Below, piece after piece: positions 36,729 through 45,465 of a stretch of 64,000 nt of DNA. Made by a program: the position numbers and the translations under genes. The DNA lies in NCBI RefSeq assembly GCF_000954115.1, contig NZ_CP010797.1, positions 1,302,001 through 1,366,000 on the forward strand. Reading direction: 5' to 3'. Each line of letters opens with the position of its first letter. The first letter of the stretch is position 1. The notes under the pieces were generated by a model. It did not search any database and had not been told where the DNA came from. It was given only the letters and a program-made list of their open reading frames with translations. This DNA is from Rhodococcus sp. B7740 (GTDB lineage: Bacteria; Actinomycetota; Actinomycetes; Mycobacteriales; Mycobacteriaceae).

Positions 36729-37769
36729 ATGAGCACCAATCCGCGCAGTCGCAAGCTCCGCCCGGTTCCCGACGAAGAGCCACGGCTGATCTTCCGGACC
36801 ATTCACGGATACCGGCGGGCGTTCCGCATGGCCGGTGAAGGACCGGTCCTGTTGTTGATCCACGGGATCGGCGACAACTCCGAGACGTGGAACGAGGTGA
36901 TCCCGCACCTCGCGAAGAACTACACCGTCATCGCTCCGGATCTGCTCGGGCACGGTCGCTCGGACAAGCCCCGTGCCGACTACTCCGTCGCCGCGTACGC
37001 CAACGGCATGCGTGACCTGCTCTCGGTGCTGGGCATCGAACACGTGACCGTCGTCGGACACTCACTGGGCGGCGGGGTCGCCATGCAGTTCGCCTACCAG
37101 TTCCCGGGCATGGTCGACAGGTTGGCTCTGGTGTCCTCCGGTGGCGTCACCAAGGACGTTCATCCCCTTCTTCGACTGGCATCCATGCCGTTTCTCAGCG
37201 AGGCGGTCAAACTGCTCCGCCTGCCCGGTGCCATCCCCGCGGTGAAGTTGGCGGGCAGCCTCCTGAGCACACTGCACAGCTCTCCCCTGCGTCCCGGGTC
37301 GCTCCTGCACGACACTCCGGATCTGATCCGAGTGCTGAGCGAGCTTCCGGCCCCGACGACGTACGAGGCGTATCTGCGGACCCTGCGCGCCGTCGTGGAC
37401 TGGCGCGGCCAGGTGGTCACGATGCTGGACCGGTGTTACCTGACCGAGAATCTGCCGGTGCTGCTCGTCTGGGGTGATCAGGACTCGGTGATTCCGGTCA
37501 GTCATGCGCACCTCGCTCACTCGGCCATGCCCGGTTCCACATTGGAGGTGTTCGAGAATTCCGGACATTTTCCGTTCCGAGACGACCCGATGCGCTTCCT
37601 GCAGGTCGTGGAGGACTTCATCGATTCCACCCCGTCGTTGACGTTCGACGAAGTGCGGTGGCGCAACCTGCTCATCACCGGTGTCGGCGAGGACATGATC
37701 ACCGGCAGCGCGAGTACGCGACTGGCAGTGCTCGGAGCCATGGGCTCGGACGAACGCAGCGCCACCTGA
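36729..37769 (+). CDS. Alpha/beta-hydrolase family protein
   Basis: 346 aa, ATG at 36729 with AGGAGG upstream. Complete hydrolase triad context: oxyanion loop LLLIHGIGDNSETW (about 45-55), nucleophile elbow VVGHSLGGGVAMQF (Ser about residue 115), acid in LLVWGDQDSVIPV and His in ENSGHFPFRDD. The C-terminus carries an extra segment of about 35 residues. Substrate unknown. Counterpart of Rv2715. Confidence 0.9.
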   Translation: MSTNPRSRKLRPVPDEEPRLIFRTIHGYRRAFRMAGEGPVLLLIHGIGDNSETWNEVIPHLAKNYTVIAPDLLGHGRSDKPRADYSVAAYANGMRDLLSVLGIEHVTVVGHSLGGGVAMQFAYQFPGMVDRLALVSSGGVTKDVHPLLRLASMPFLSEAVKLLRLPGAIPAVKLAGSLLSTLHSSPLRPGSLLHDTPDLIRVLSELPAPTTYEAYLRTLRAVVDWRGQVVTMLDRCYLTENLPVLLVWGDQDSVIPVSHAHLAHSAMPGSTLEVFENSGHFPFRDDPMRFLQVVEDFIDSTPSLTFDEVRWRNLLITGVGEDMITGSASTRLAVLGAMGSDERSAT

Positions 37770-37775
37770 CGCATC

Positions 37776-37814
37776 GCCGGACCCCGCCCGGCGCGGTGTC
37801 GATGCGGGTCCGGC
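37776..37814 (+). terminator. Hairpin after the hydrolase gene
   Basis: A 9-bp perfect stem (GCCGGACCC with GGGTCCGGC) and a 21-base loop; no U-tract. It lies in the 70-base gap before the helicase gene. Confidence 0.4.
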
Positions 37815-37827
37815 CGTCGATCCCACA

Positions 37828-37833
37828 TAGCCT
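37828..37833 (+). promoter_or_regulatory. Leaderless-type -10 hexamer for the Ski2-like helicase gene
   Basis: TAGCCT, 6 bases before the GTG at 37840. It lies just after the preceding terminator hairpin. Confidence 0.5.
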
Positions 37834-37839
37834 GTAGAG

Positions 37840-40356
37840 GTGCTTCTCACCGAACTGATTCCCGATACCGCCGCCGCTCGGTCCGACGGCGTCGACCCGG
37901 ACGTCCTGTTCGACACATTCACCACCTGGACTGCCGATCGCGGTCTGACCCTGTATCCCGCGCAGGAGGAAGCTCTCATCGAGCTGGTCTCCGGCTCCAA
38001 CGTCATCCTCGCGACGCCGACCGGATCGGGTAAGTCGATGGTGGCCATCGGAGCCCACTACGCCGCGATGGCCGCGGGCATACGCAGCTTCTACACCGCG
38101 CCGATCAAGGCACTGGTCAGCGAGAAGTTCTTCGCTCTGTGCGAGATCTTCGGTGCTCAGAACGTCGGCATGATGACGGGCGACGCGTCGGTGAACTCCG
38201 GAGCCCCGATCATCTGCGCCACCGCCGAGATCGTCGCGAACCTCGCCCTGCGTCAGGGCCGCGGCTCCGACATCGGCCAGGTGATCATGGACGAGTTCCA
38301 CTACTACTCCGAGCCCGATCGAGGGTGGGCCTGGCAGGTGCCGTTGATCGAACTGCCGCACGCCCAGTTCCTGTTGATGTCCGCGACCCTGGGCGATGTC
38401 TCGTTCTTCCGGGACGATCTGACCCGGCGCACCGGACGCACGACCACCGTCGTCTCGGGCTCCGAACGTCCGGTTCCGCTGATGTTCTCGTACGTCACCA
38501 CTCCGATCAGCGAGACCATCGAAGAACTGGTGGAAACGCATCTCGCGCCGGTGTACGTCGTACATTTCACGCAGGCCGCGGCACTCGAACGAGCCCAGGC
38601 GCTGACGAGCGTCAATGTCGCGTCCAAGCAGGAGAAGGCCGAGATCGCCGAGGCCATCGGCGCCTTTCGCTTCACCACAGGTTTCGGGAAGACCCTGTCG
38701 AGACTGGTTCGGCACGGCATCGGGGTGCACCACGCCGGCATGCTGCCCAAGTATCGACGGTTGGTCGAGAAGCTGGCGCAGGACGGTCTGCTCAAGGTGA
38801 TCTGTGGAACGGACACGTTGGGGGTGGGCATCAACGTTCCCATTCGCACGGTGTTGTTCACCGGACTGACCAAGTACGACGGCATCCGCACCCGCAAGCT
38901 TCGGGCCCGCGAGTTCCATCAGATCGCGGGACGCGCGGGCCGAGCCGGCTACGACACCCTCGGCACCGTCGTGGTGGAGGCCCCCGAACACGACATCGAG
39001 AACGCGCGTCTGGTGGCCAAGGCCGGCGACGATCCGAAGAAGCTCAAGCGTGTGCAGCGCAAGAAGGCACCCGACGGTTTCGTCTCGTGGGGTGAGCCGA
39101 CATTCGAGCGGATCATCGCCGCCAGCCCGGAGCCGCTCACGTCCCGGTTCTCGGTGAGCAACGCGATGTTGCTCAATGTCATTGCCCGGCCGGGCAATTG
39201 CTTTCATGCCATGCGACACCTGCTCGAGGACAATCACGAGACCCGGCCCGCTCAGCGCAAGCACATCTTACGGGCGCTCTCGCTCTACCGTGGTCTGGTC
39301 GATGCGGGCATCGTCGAGCAACTCGACGAGCCGGACGCCGACGGTCGACATGCTCGACTGACGGTGGACCTGCAACCGGACTTCGCGCTCAATCAGCCGC
39401 TGTCGACGTTCGCGGTCGCGTCCTTCGACCTGCTGGACGCCGAATCACCGACCCATGCCCTCGATGTGGTGTCGATCATCGAGTCGACCCTCGACGATCC
39501 GCGTCAGATCCTCATGGCACAGCAGCACGCCGCGCGCGGCGAAGCGGTGTCGCAGATGAAGGCCGACGGCATCGAGTACGACGAGAGAATGGAGCTGCTC
39601 GAGGAGGTCACGTGGCCGAAACCTCTTGCAGAGCTGCTCGTTCCGGCATTCGAGATCTACCGCGGCACCCATCCGTGGCTCTCCGAGGTCGGCCTGTCGC
39701 CCAAGTCCGTGGTCCGCGACATGGTCGAGCGCGCGATGACGTTCGCAGAATTGATCAGCCACTACGGTCTGATGCGGTCCGAGGGACTCGTCCTGCGGTA
39801 TCTCGCCGACGCTTATCGCACACTGCGCCAGACGGTTCCGCCGGAGTCTCGAACCGAAGAGGTACAGGACATCACCGAGTGGCTGGGTGAGCTCGTTCGG
39901 CAGGTGGATTCGAGCCTGCTCGACGAGTGGGAGAACCTCACCGATCCCGGTGCCGAGCCGGAAGCGCTCGTGGAGGCGTACGGATCCGACGTGCCGCGTC
40001 CGATCTCGGCCAACCCGCGAGCCTTCCGAATCCTCGCGCGCAACGCGATCTTCCGCCGCGTGGACCTGGCGGCGCGCCGACAGTGGAACACGCTCGACGA
40101 CCTCGACGACGGCCCGGACTGGGAGGCCGAACTCGAGCCGTTCTTCGCCGAGTACGGCTCGATCGGAACCGGCCCGTCGGCCCGTGGCCCCGCGTTGTTC
40201 ACCCTGAACGTCGGTGCGGAGTCCACGACGGTGCGTCAGGTGTTGGAGGACCCCGACGGGGACCACGGCTGGTCGCTCGACGCCGTCGTCGATGTGCCCG
40301 AGTCCGATGCGGCAGGCGAGATCGTGTTCGACGAGATCGTGATCACGCCCGGCTGA
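37840..40356 (+). CDS. Ski2-like DEAD/DEAH-box RNA helicase with DUF3516 C-terminus
   Basis: 838 aa from a GTG. SF2 core: LYPAQEEALIEL, motif I ATPTGSGKSMVAIGAHY (about residue 62), motif II VIMDEFHYYSEPDRGWAW (a DEFH box), motif III LMSATLGD, motif V CGTDTLGVGINVP, motif VI QIAGRAGRAGY. The C-terminal 350 residues match DUF3516 in length. Helicases of this shape unwind RNA. The 3' end overlaps oxyR by 14 bases on the other strand. Confidence 0.9.
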   Translation: MLLTELIPDTAAARSDGVDPDVLFDTFTTWTADRGLTLYPAQEEALIELVSGSNVILATPTGSGKSMVAIGAHYAAMAAGIRSFYTAPIKALVSEKFFALCEIFGAQNVGMMTGDASVNSGAPIICATAEIVANLALRQGRGSDIGQVIMDEFHYYSEPDRGWAWQVPLIELPHAQFLLMSATLGDVSFFRDDLTRRTGRTTTVVSGSERPVPLMFSYVTTPISETIEELVETHLAPVYVVHFTQAAALERAQALTSVNVASKQEKAEIAEAIGAFRFTTGFGKTLSRLVRHGIGVHHAGMLPKYRRLVEKLAQDGLLKVICGTDTLGVGINVPIRTVLFTGLTKYDGIRTRKLRAREFHQIAGRAGRAGYDTLGTVVVEAPEHDIENARLVAKAGDDPKKLKRVQRKKAPDGFVSWGEPTFERIIAASPEPLTSRFSVSNAMLLNVIARPGNCFHAMRHLLEDNHETRPAQRKHILRALSLYRGLVDAGIVEQLDEPDADGRHARLTVDLQPDFALNQPLSTFAVASFDLLDAESPTHALDVVSIIESTLDDPRQILMAQQHAARGEAVSQMKADGIEYDERMELLEEVTWPKPLAELLVPAFEIYRGTHPWLSEVGLSPKSVVRDMVERAMTFAELISHYGLMRSEGLVLRYLADAYRTLRQTVPPESRTEEVQDITEWLGELVRQVDSSLLDEWENLTDPGAEPEALVEAYGSDVPRPISANPRAFRILARNAIFRRVDLAARRQWNTLDDLDDGPDWEAELEPFFAEYGSIGTGPSARGPALFTLNVGAESTTVRQVLEDPDGDHGWSLDAVVDVPESDAAGEIVFDEIVITPG

Positions 40357-41281
40357 GGCCATCTGCTTGGCCGGCACGAACCTCGGTGGCGAGAAGACTT
40401 GCCAGCGCCCGGTATTCGGCCGAGCGCGCACTCGTGGATCGGTGCACGAGACCGATCGTGCGGCCGGGAGCCGGGTGTGCGAATTCCGCGGTGGACAGGC
40501 CCGCACGAGCGACCTCGACCTCGACGGCGCTGCGCGGCAGCAGCGTCAGACCCAGCCCGCCTGCAACGCACTGCACCACCGTGGTCAACGACGCCGCCCG
40601 GGTAGCGCTCGCGTCGGGCTCGATGTCGACCGAGCGGCACAGGTCGAGGGTCTGCTCGCGCAGGCAGTGCCCCTCGTCGAGCAGGAGCAGAGGCAGGCCT
40701 CGGAGGTCGGCGACGTCCAGATCCCGCCGCCCCGCCAGTGGGTGCTCGGCAGGTAACGCGAGCACGAAATCCTCGGTGTACATGGATATTTCGATCAATC
40801 CCGGGTCGGCGAGGGGCAGCGCGAGAACGGCGACGTCGAGGTCACCGGAGCGGAGTGCGTCGAGCAGTCGGGCGGTGTGATCCTCCACTATCCTCGGCAC
40901 GAGGTCGGGGTACTCGGCGCGTACGGCCGGGAGTACTGCCGGCAGCACGTACGGTGCCACGGTCGGAATGATTCCGAGCCTGATACCACCGGTCAGGTGG
41001 CCACCCAATCCTGCTGCGGTAGCGACGAATCCGTCCACCCCGTCCAGTGCCGCGGTGGCCCGAGCGAGCAACTGACCGCCGGCAGGCGTCAACAACACCC
41101 GGCGAGTGCTGCGCTCGATCAGCTGCACTCCCAGCCCCTTCTCGAGCGCAGCAAGAGCCTGCGACAGCGAAGGCTGGGTGATACTCAGTTGCGCTGCGGC
41201 AGAACCGAAGTGGCGATGACGTGCGATCGCTGCGAACGCCCGCAGATGCGACAGGGTCGGCTGATAGCTTCGATCGGTCAC
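40343..41281 (-). CDS. oxyR: LysR-family hydrogen peroxide sensor OxyR
   Basis: 312 aa from the GTG at 41281; an ATG at 41305 with AAAGG upstream is an alternative start. The LysR helix-turn-helix is at residues about 20-40 (FGSAAAQLSITQPSLSQALAALE). The substrate-binding domain follows. The peroxide-sensing pair is intact: GHCLREQTLDLCRS contains the two redox cysteines nine residues apart, as in E. coli OxyR. It is divergent from ahpC and probably activates it. In M. tuberculosis this gene is inactivated; here it appears functional. Confidence 0.92.
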   Translation of the reverse strand: MTDRSYQPTLSHLRAFAAIARHRHFGSAAAQLSITQPSLSQALAALEKGLGVQLIERSTRRVLLTPAGGQLLARATAALDGVDGFVATAAGLGGHLTGGIRLGIIPTVAPYVLPAVLPAVRAEYPDLVPRIVEDHTARLLDALRSGDLDVAVLALPLADPGLIEISMYTEDFVLALPAEHPLAGRRDLDVADLRGLPLLLLDEGHCLREQTLDLCRSVDIEPDASATRAASLTTVVQCVAGGLGLTLLPRSAVEVEVARAGLSTAEFAHPAPGRTIGLVHRSTSARSAEYRALASLLATEVRAGQADGLSRA

Positions 41282-41436
41282 GCCTATCAGTGTAGTGCCA
41301 CTCATCACGTTTACCTTTGACCACACTTTTGGCACACTCGTACCGGTCGGCCGGGCTCGTACGGCTGCAGTCACGCCACCGACCCCGAACCGCTCACATA
41401 CGGAACCGACGCGATCATTCGACACGAGGAGACCAC

Positions 41437-42024
41437 ATGGCACTGTTGACAATTGGCGACCAGTTCCCTTCATACAACCTGACCGCCGTCATCGGCGGCG
41501 ACCTGTCCAAGGTGAACGCTCAGCAGCCCGACGATTACTTCACCACCGTCACCAGTGACGATCATGCAGGCAAGTGGCGCATCGTCTTCTTCTGGCCCAA
41601 GGACTTCACGTTCGTGTGCCCCACCGAGATCGCCGCGTTCGGCAAGCTGAACGAGGAGTTCGAGGACCGTGACGCACAGGTCCTCGGTGCGTCGGTGGAC
41701 AACGAGTTCGTCCACTTCCAGTGGCGGGCACAGCACGACGAGCTCAAGACCCTCCCGTTCCCGATGCTGTCGGATCTCAAGCGTGAATTGGCTGCTGCCA
41801 CGGGCGTTCTCAACGCCGATGGTGTCGCCGACCGCGCCACGTTCATCGTCGACCCCAACAACGAGATCCAGTTCGTCTCGGTCACGGCAGGCTCGGTGGG
41901 CCGCAACGTCGACGAGGTCCTTCGAGTCCTCGATGCCCTGCAGTCCGACGAGCTCTGCGCCTGCAACTGGAAGAAGGGTGATCCCACCATCGACGCAGGC
42001 GAACTGCTGACGGCGAGCGTCTGA
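41437..42024 (+). CDS. ahpC: Alkyl hydroperoxide reductase, peroxiredoxin AhpC
   Basis: 195 aa, ATG with GAGGAG upstream. A 2-Cys peroxiredoxin: peroxidatic Cys in [14 protein letters not shown] and resolving Cys in [12 protein letters not shown]. It reduces H2O2 and organic peroxides with electrons from AhpD. The gap to ahpD is a single base. The divergent oxyR is likely its regulator. The mature protein resembles the mycobacterial decameric enzymes in length and sequence. Confidence 0.95.
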   Translation: MALLTIGDQFPSYNLTAVIGGDLSKVNAQQPDDYFTTVTSDDHAGKWRIVFFWPKDFTFVCPTEIAAFGKLNEEFEDRDAQVLGASVDNEFVHFQWRAQHDELKTLPFPMLSDLKRELAAATGVLNADGVADRATFIVDPNNEIQFVSVTAGSVGRNVDEVLRVLDALQSDELCACNWKKGDPTIDAGELLTASV

Positions 42025-42025
42025 C

Positions 42026-42565
42026 ATGACGATCGACAACCTCAAGAACGCCGTCCCCGAGTACGCCAAGGACCTCAAGCTCAATCTCGGTTCCATCGCC
42101 CGTTCCACGGTGCTCAGCGAGCAGCAGCTGTGGGGCACGCTGCTGTCGGTGGCGGCAGCGTCGAAGTCCGCGACGACGTTGAAGGAGATCGCCGAGGACG
42201 CTGCCGATTCACTGTCGGCCGAGGCGTACAACGCGGCACTCGGTGCCGCGTCGATCATGGGCATGAACAACGTCTTCTACCGAACCAAGGGATACCTCGG
42301 CGGCAAGTACGACGATCTGCGCGCCGGCCTGCGCATGAACATCATCGGCAACCCTGGCGTGGACAAGGCCGACTTCGAGCTGTGGTCGCTCGCGGTGTCG
42401 GCCGTCAACGGGTGCAACCACTGCCTGGAGGCACACGAGAAGACCCTGCGCGCCGAGGGCGTCGACCGCGAGAAGATCTTCGAGGCCATCCGTGCCGCGT
42501 CGATCGTCGCAGGTGTCGCGCAGGCGATCGAAACAGGGCGAATCCTCGACGGTGCCGCCGTCTGA
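42026..42565 (+). CDS. ahpD: Alkyl hydroperoxidase AhpD
   Basis: 179 aa. It starts one base after the ahpC stop. The all-helical carboxymuconolactone decarboxylase fold carries the redox motif [16 protein letters not shown] (CxxC with the conserved Glu and His). AhpD passes electrons from the lipoamide adaptor to AhpC in mycobacteria. All catalytic residues are present. Confidence 0.95.
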   Translation: MTIDNLKNAVPEYAKDLKLNLGSIARSTVLSEQQLWGTLLSVAAASKSATTLKEIAEDAADSLSAEAYNAALGAASIMGMNNVFYRTKGYLGGKYDDLRAGLRMNIIGNPGVDKADFELWSLAVSAVNGCNHCLEAHEKTLRAEGVDREKIFEAIRAASIVAGVAQAIETGRILDGAAV

Positions 42566-42585
42566 GCGTCGTCTCGCACTGTTCA

Positions 42586-42623
42586 CCGAACGAGGGATCC
42601 GCGGCCGCGGGTCCCTCGTTCGG
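42586..42623 (+). terminator. 38-base near-perfect palindrome after ahpD
   Basis: Two 19-base arms form a hairpin with a single G-U pair and no real loop. No U-tract follows. It is similar in size to the hairpin after sigA. The next gene's leaderless promoter begins only 7 bases later. Confidence 0.6.
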
Positions 42624-42630
42624 CGTTCGG

Positions 42631-42636
42631 TACCAT
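42631..42636 (+). promoter_or_regulatory. Leaderless-type -10 hexamer for the phzF-like gene
   Basis: TACCAT, 6 bases before the ATG at 42643, right after the hairpin that ends ahpCD. Confidence 0.55.
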
Positions 42637-42642
42637 CCGGGC

Positions 42643-43314
42643 ATGGCTACCGACGTCTCCGTCGTCCGAGTGTTCACCGATGCCGACGGCAGGTTCGGCA
42701 ACCCCCTCGGCATCGTGGCCGCGGGCGACGTGGACGAGGCCGACAGGCAGCAGTTCGCCGCCGAGCTCGGCTTCAGCGAGACGGTGTTCGTCGATCGCAC
42801 CGAGTCCGGTACGGCCTCGGCGACCATTCACACCCCCGCCGTGGAGCTACCCTTCGCCGGACATCCCACGGTCGGACTCTCGTGGTGGCTCCGCGAGCAG
42901 GGACATCCCGTCGACGTGCTCACCGTCCCTGCCGGACCGTTGAGCATCCGCTACGACGGCGAGCACACCTGGGTTCGCGCTCGCGCCGACTGGACTCCGC
43001 AGTTCACCTTCCATCGGGTTCACGATGCGGCCGAGGTGGCGGCAGCCGATCCGAGTGCGTACGACAGTGGGCACCACTACGTCTGGGCCTGGACCGACGA
43101 GGAACACGGCACGCTGCGATCGCGCATGTTCGCACCGATGATGGGTATCGCCGAGGACGAGGCGACCGGTGCTGCCGCCGTCCGGCTGACCGGTGAACTC
43201 GGCCGGAGCCTGAACATCGTGCAGGGAGCCGGATCGCGGTTGCGCACCACCATCGGCGACGGCTGGGTGGAACTGGGCGGACGCACCGCGGCGGACGCGT
43301 CGATCAGCGTGTGA
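42643..43314 (+). CDS. PhzF-family epimerase/isomerase-like protein
   Basis: 223 aa, shorter than the usual 260-300 aa. The conserved PhzF pieces are present: VVRVFTDADGRFGNPLGIV, GFSETVFV, ELPFAGHPTVGLSWWL with the characteristic GHP, and MFAPMMGIAEDEATGAAA near the C-terminus. The Glu of DADG/GFSE may act in catalysis. No partner pathway is visible. The short length may reflect a compact actinobacterial subfamily. It overlaps the next gene's end by 11 bases. Counterpart of Rv2716. Confidence 0.85.
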   Translation: MATDVSVVRVFTDADGRFGNPLGIVAAGDVDEADRQQFAAELGFSETVFVDRTESGTASATIHTPAVELPFAGHPTVGLSWWLREQGHPVDVLTVPAGPLSIRYDGEHTWVRARADWTPQFTFHRVHDAAEVAAADPSAYDSGHHYVWAWTDEEHGTLRSRMFAPMMGIAEDEATGAAAVRLTGELGRSLNIVQGAGSRLRTTIGDGWVELGGRTAADASISV

Positions 43315-43948
43315 CGGGTACGTCCACTTCGATTTCCTCGCCGAGACGAACTCCGTCGGCCAGTGGCAGTCGGTCGCCGCTCCAGAACTTTCCCGGGTCG
43401 AACCAGTTGGCTTTCTTGTTGCCCGTGAGCAGACCCATCGCGTCGTAGGTCATGGCGACCACCTCGGCGCAGTAGGCGGTTTCGAGTGCCGCTCCCTCGC
43501 GTCGGTTGCGACGCAGTGCGGGGACTCGGCCCCGGAACCACCGACCGGCGAGCGCCGCAGTGGTCGGGAACGCGGTTCCGTCCATCCGGGCGATCGTGCG
43601 CAGCAGGGCGTCCTCCTGCGCAGTCGTCACGGACTCGTCCAATTGCCGCAGCCAACAACGCTGTTCGTACTTCGTGGCCCACTGGGTGACGGCCGCACGC
43701 AGATCGTGCAGCTGAACCCCGCGTTGGAAATTTCCGCTCCACATGTCCTGCAACGACTTTCCCAGCTCGGCGTGCCACATCAGCGGAGGCAGGTCGTCGA
43801 TCACGACGGCCATTCCGACGTGGTTGACGGGACTGTTGGTCAGTGCCTGGATAGCGCGATCGGCATTCGACTGTCCGCGGAAGATCCAGATGTCGCCCGT
43901 TCTGGTTGCCTCGACTGCAGTATCGAGGCTGATTCGCGACGGATTCAT
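43304..43948 (-). CDS. YiiX/NlpC-like permuted papain-fold protein
   Basis: 214 aa from the ATG at 43948, with TAGGGT 7 bases upstream. The motif order fits circularly permuted NlpC/P60 enzymes: an early NSPVNHVGMAVVIDD carries the His and a later TAYCAEVVAMTYDAMGL carries the Cys nucleophile. There is no signal peptide, so the enzyme may be cytoplasmic. It could cleave amides or esters; substrate unknown. The assignment is by motif reading only. Confidence 0.7.
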   Translation of the reverse strand: MNPSRISLDTAVEATRTGDIWIFRGQSNADRAIQALTNSPVNHVGMAVVIDDLPPLMWHAELGKSLQDMWSGNFQRGVQLHDLRAAVTQWATKYEQRCWLRQLDESVTTAQEDALLRTIARMDGTAFPTTAALAGRWFRGRVPALRRNRREGAALETAYCAEVVAMTYDAMGLLTGNKKANWFDPGKFWSGDRLPLADGVRLGEEIEVDVPVTR

Positions 43949-43955
43949 GGTCCAC

Positions 43956-43980
43956 ACCCTAGATCTCGTGACGGTACGGT
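43956..43980. promoter_or_regulatory. Back-to-back leaderless -10 elements
   Basis: In the 38 bases between two divergent starts, TAGGGT (minus, 43956-43961) serves the gene starting at 43948 and TACGGT (plus, 43975-43980) serves the gene at 43987. They stand 7 and 6 bases from their start codons. Confidence 0.6.
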
Positions 43981-43986
43981 GGCCGG

Positions 43987-44217
43987 ATGAACGTGTGGAA
44001 GGCCCTCGGTCTCGCCGGGATGGTCGGTGTCGCGGCCACCGGGGCGTTGGTGGTCCGATCCGAACGCAAGCGTCGCGCATACGCGCCCGAGGAAGTACGA
44101 GATCGGCTGCACCGGCGCTTCGCCGCCGTCCCCGACGAGCCGCAGCCCGCAGCTGCTGCCCCGCGCTCACGCGGACAGCAGCTGCGCAGCAGGCTCCGGT
44201 TCAGCCGAGCGCGCTGA
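43987..44217 (+). CDS. Small membrane-anchored hypothetical protein
   Basis: 76 aa. One N-terminal hydrophobic helix (about residues 5-24, LGLAGMVGVAATGALVV) is followed by a basic tail (RSERKRRAYAPEEVRDRLHRRF) and a Pro/Ala-rich, Arg-rich end. The ATG has a leaderless -10 hexamer six bases upstream, which supports its reality. The 3' end overlaps the convergent aminotransferase gene by 17 bases. Function unknown. Confidence 0.6.
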   Translation: MNVWKALGLAGMVGVAATGALVVRSERKRRAYAPEEVRDRLHRRFAAVPDEPQPAAAAPRSRGQQLRSRLRFSRAR

Positions 44218-45451
44218 GGATACGCGCGGCCAGCTCTTCGATCTCGGCATTCGTCATGACGAATGCCGGCGAGATCTGCATCGCACCCTGACCGGCCGCG
44301 CGACTGGACACACCGTGCGCTCGAAGCGTCTTGACGAAGGGCAATGCCTCGGCCGGGTCGGCGAGCTGCACGGCGGCAACCGCACCGATTCCGCTCCGGA
44401 TCTCCGAGACCCTCTCGTGTGCGGCCAACGGCGCGAGGTGGGTGTGCAACGCCGCCTCGATGCGCTTCGAGTGTGACAGCAGTTCCTCGCGCTCGATGAT
44501 GTCGAGGTTGGCCATCGCGGCCGCGGCCGCTCCGGCATGGCCACCGTAGGTGTACCCGTGCCGCCACCACACGCCGCCCGCGAAGAACGGCTCGGCGATC
44601 GTCGGGGCGATGAACACCGCACCCATCGGTACGTATCCGGACGTGAGCCCCTTGGCGGTGGTCATCAGATCCGGTTCGAGCTCGAATCGAGTGGAGGCGA
44701 ACCAACTGCCGCCGATACGGCCGAATCCGGTGACGACCTCGTCCGCGACGAACAGTACGTCGTTGTCGCGGCAGATCTGCCGCACCTCGCGCAGGTAGCC
44801 CTCCGGTGGGAGGTAGATGCCGCCGGCACCGATCACGGGCTCGCAGAAGAATGCGGCCACGTTCTCGGCACCGACCTCCTCGATCAGTGCCAGCAGCGAC
44901 TTCGCGTCGTCCCACGCCACCGTTCGGGCGTCGGACATGAGCTCGCCGTAGTGCTCCTTGTTCACCGGAATGCCGGCCAGCGCTGTTCCCGCGACGTGCA
45001 TCCCGTGGTAGGCCTTCTGCCGGCCGACGATCAGTGTCTTGCTCGGTCGACCCATTTCGACCCAGTAGCGCCGCGCGAGTTTCGCGGCGGTGTCGATGGA
45101 GTCCGAGCCACCCGAGGTGAAGAAGATCTTGCTGCCCGGTACCGGGGCGATCGCCGCGAGACGATCGGCGAGTGCCAGTGTGGTCTCGGGTACGAAGTCA
45201 CCGAAGTTCGAGTAGTGGGCGATCGAGCTCAACTGCGTCGCAACGGCGTCGGCGATCTCCCGACGGCCGTGGCCGACGTTGGTGAACCACAGGCCGGCGG
45301 TGGCGTCGAGGTATTCGGTACCCGCGTGGTCGTAGATGTAGGCACCTTCACCGCGGGAGACGACGAACGGGCCGCTGGACGTGACGGCTCCCATGTCGGC
45401 GAAACCGTGCCAGAGCGCGGAAGAGTGTGTGGTTCCGGTGGCAGAAGACAT
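44201..45451 (-). CDS. Class III pyridoxal-phosphate aminotransferase
   Basis: 416 aa from the ATG at 45451, with TACTGT 7 bases upstream (leaderless-like). Full-length fold-type I enzyme: FFTSGGSDSIDTAAKLARRYW, KAYHGMH, FCEPVIGAGGIYLPPEGYL, LFVADEVVTGFGRIGGSWF (the DEV Asp binds PLP), and TTAKGLTSGYVPMGAVF with the PLP Lys. It resembles omega-aminotransferases that act on beta-alanine, putrescine or similar amines with pyruvate or 2-oxoglutarate. The substrate is not predictable. Confidence 0.9.
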   Translation of the reverse strand: MSSATGTTHSSALWHGFADMGAVTSSGPFVVSRGEGAYIYDHAGTEYLDATAGLWFTNVGHGRREIADAVATQLSSIAHYSNFGDFVPETTLALADRLAAIAPVPGSKIFFTSGGSDSIDTAAKLARRYWVEMGRPSKTLIVGRQKAYHGMHVAGTALAGIPVNKEHYGELMSDARTVAWDDAKSLLALIEEVGAENVAAFFCEPVIGAGGIYLPPEGYLREVRQICRDNDVLFVADEVVTGFGRIGGSWFASTRFELEPDLMTTAKGLTSGYVPMGAVFIAPTIAEPFFAGGVWWRHGYTYGGHAGAAAAAMANLDIIEREELLSHSKRIEAALHTHLAPLAAHERVSEIRSGIGAVAAVQLADPAEALPFVKTLRAHGVSSRAAGQGAMQISPAFVMTNAEIEELAARILSALG

Positions 45452-45458
45452 GCGGTAC

Positions 45459-45464
45459 ACAGTA
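45459..45464 (-). promoter_or_regulatory. Leaderless-type -10 hexamer for the aminotransferase gene
   Basis: TACTGT on the minus strand, 7 bases before the ATG at 45451. Confidence 0.5.
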
Positions 45465-45465
45465 G

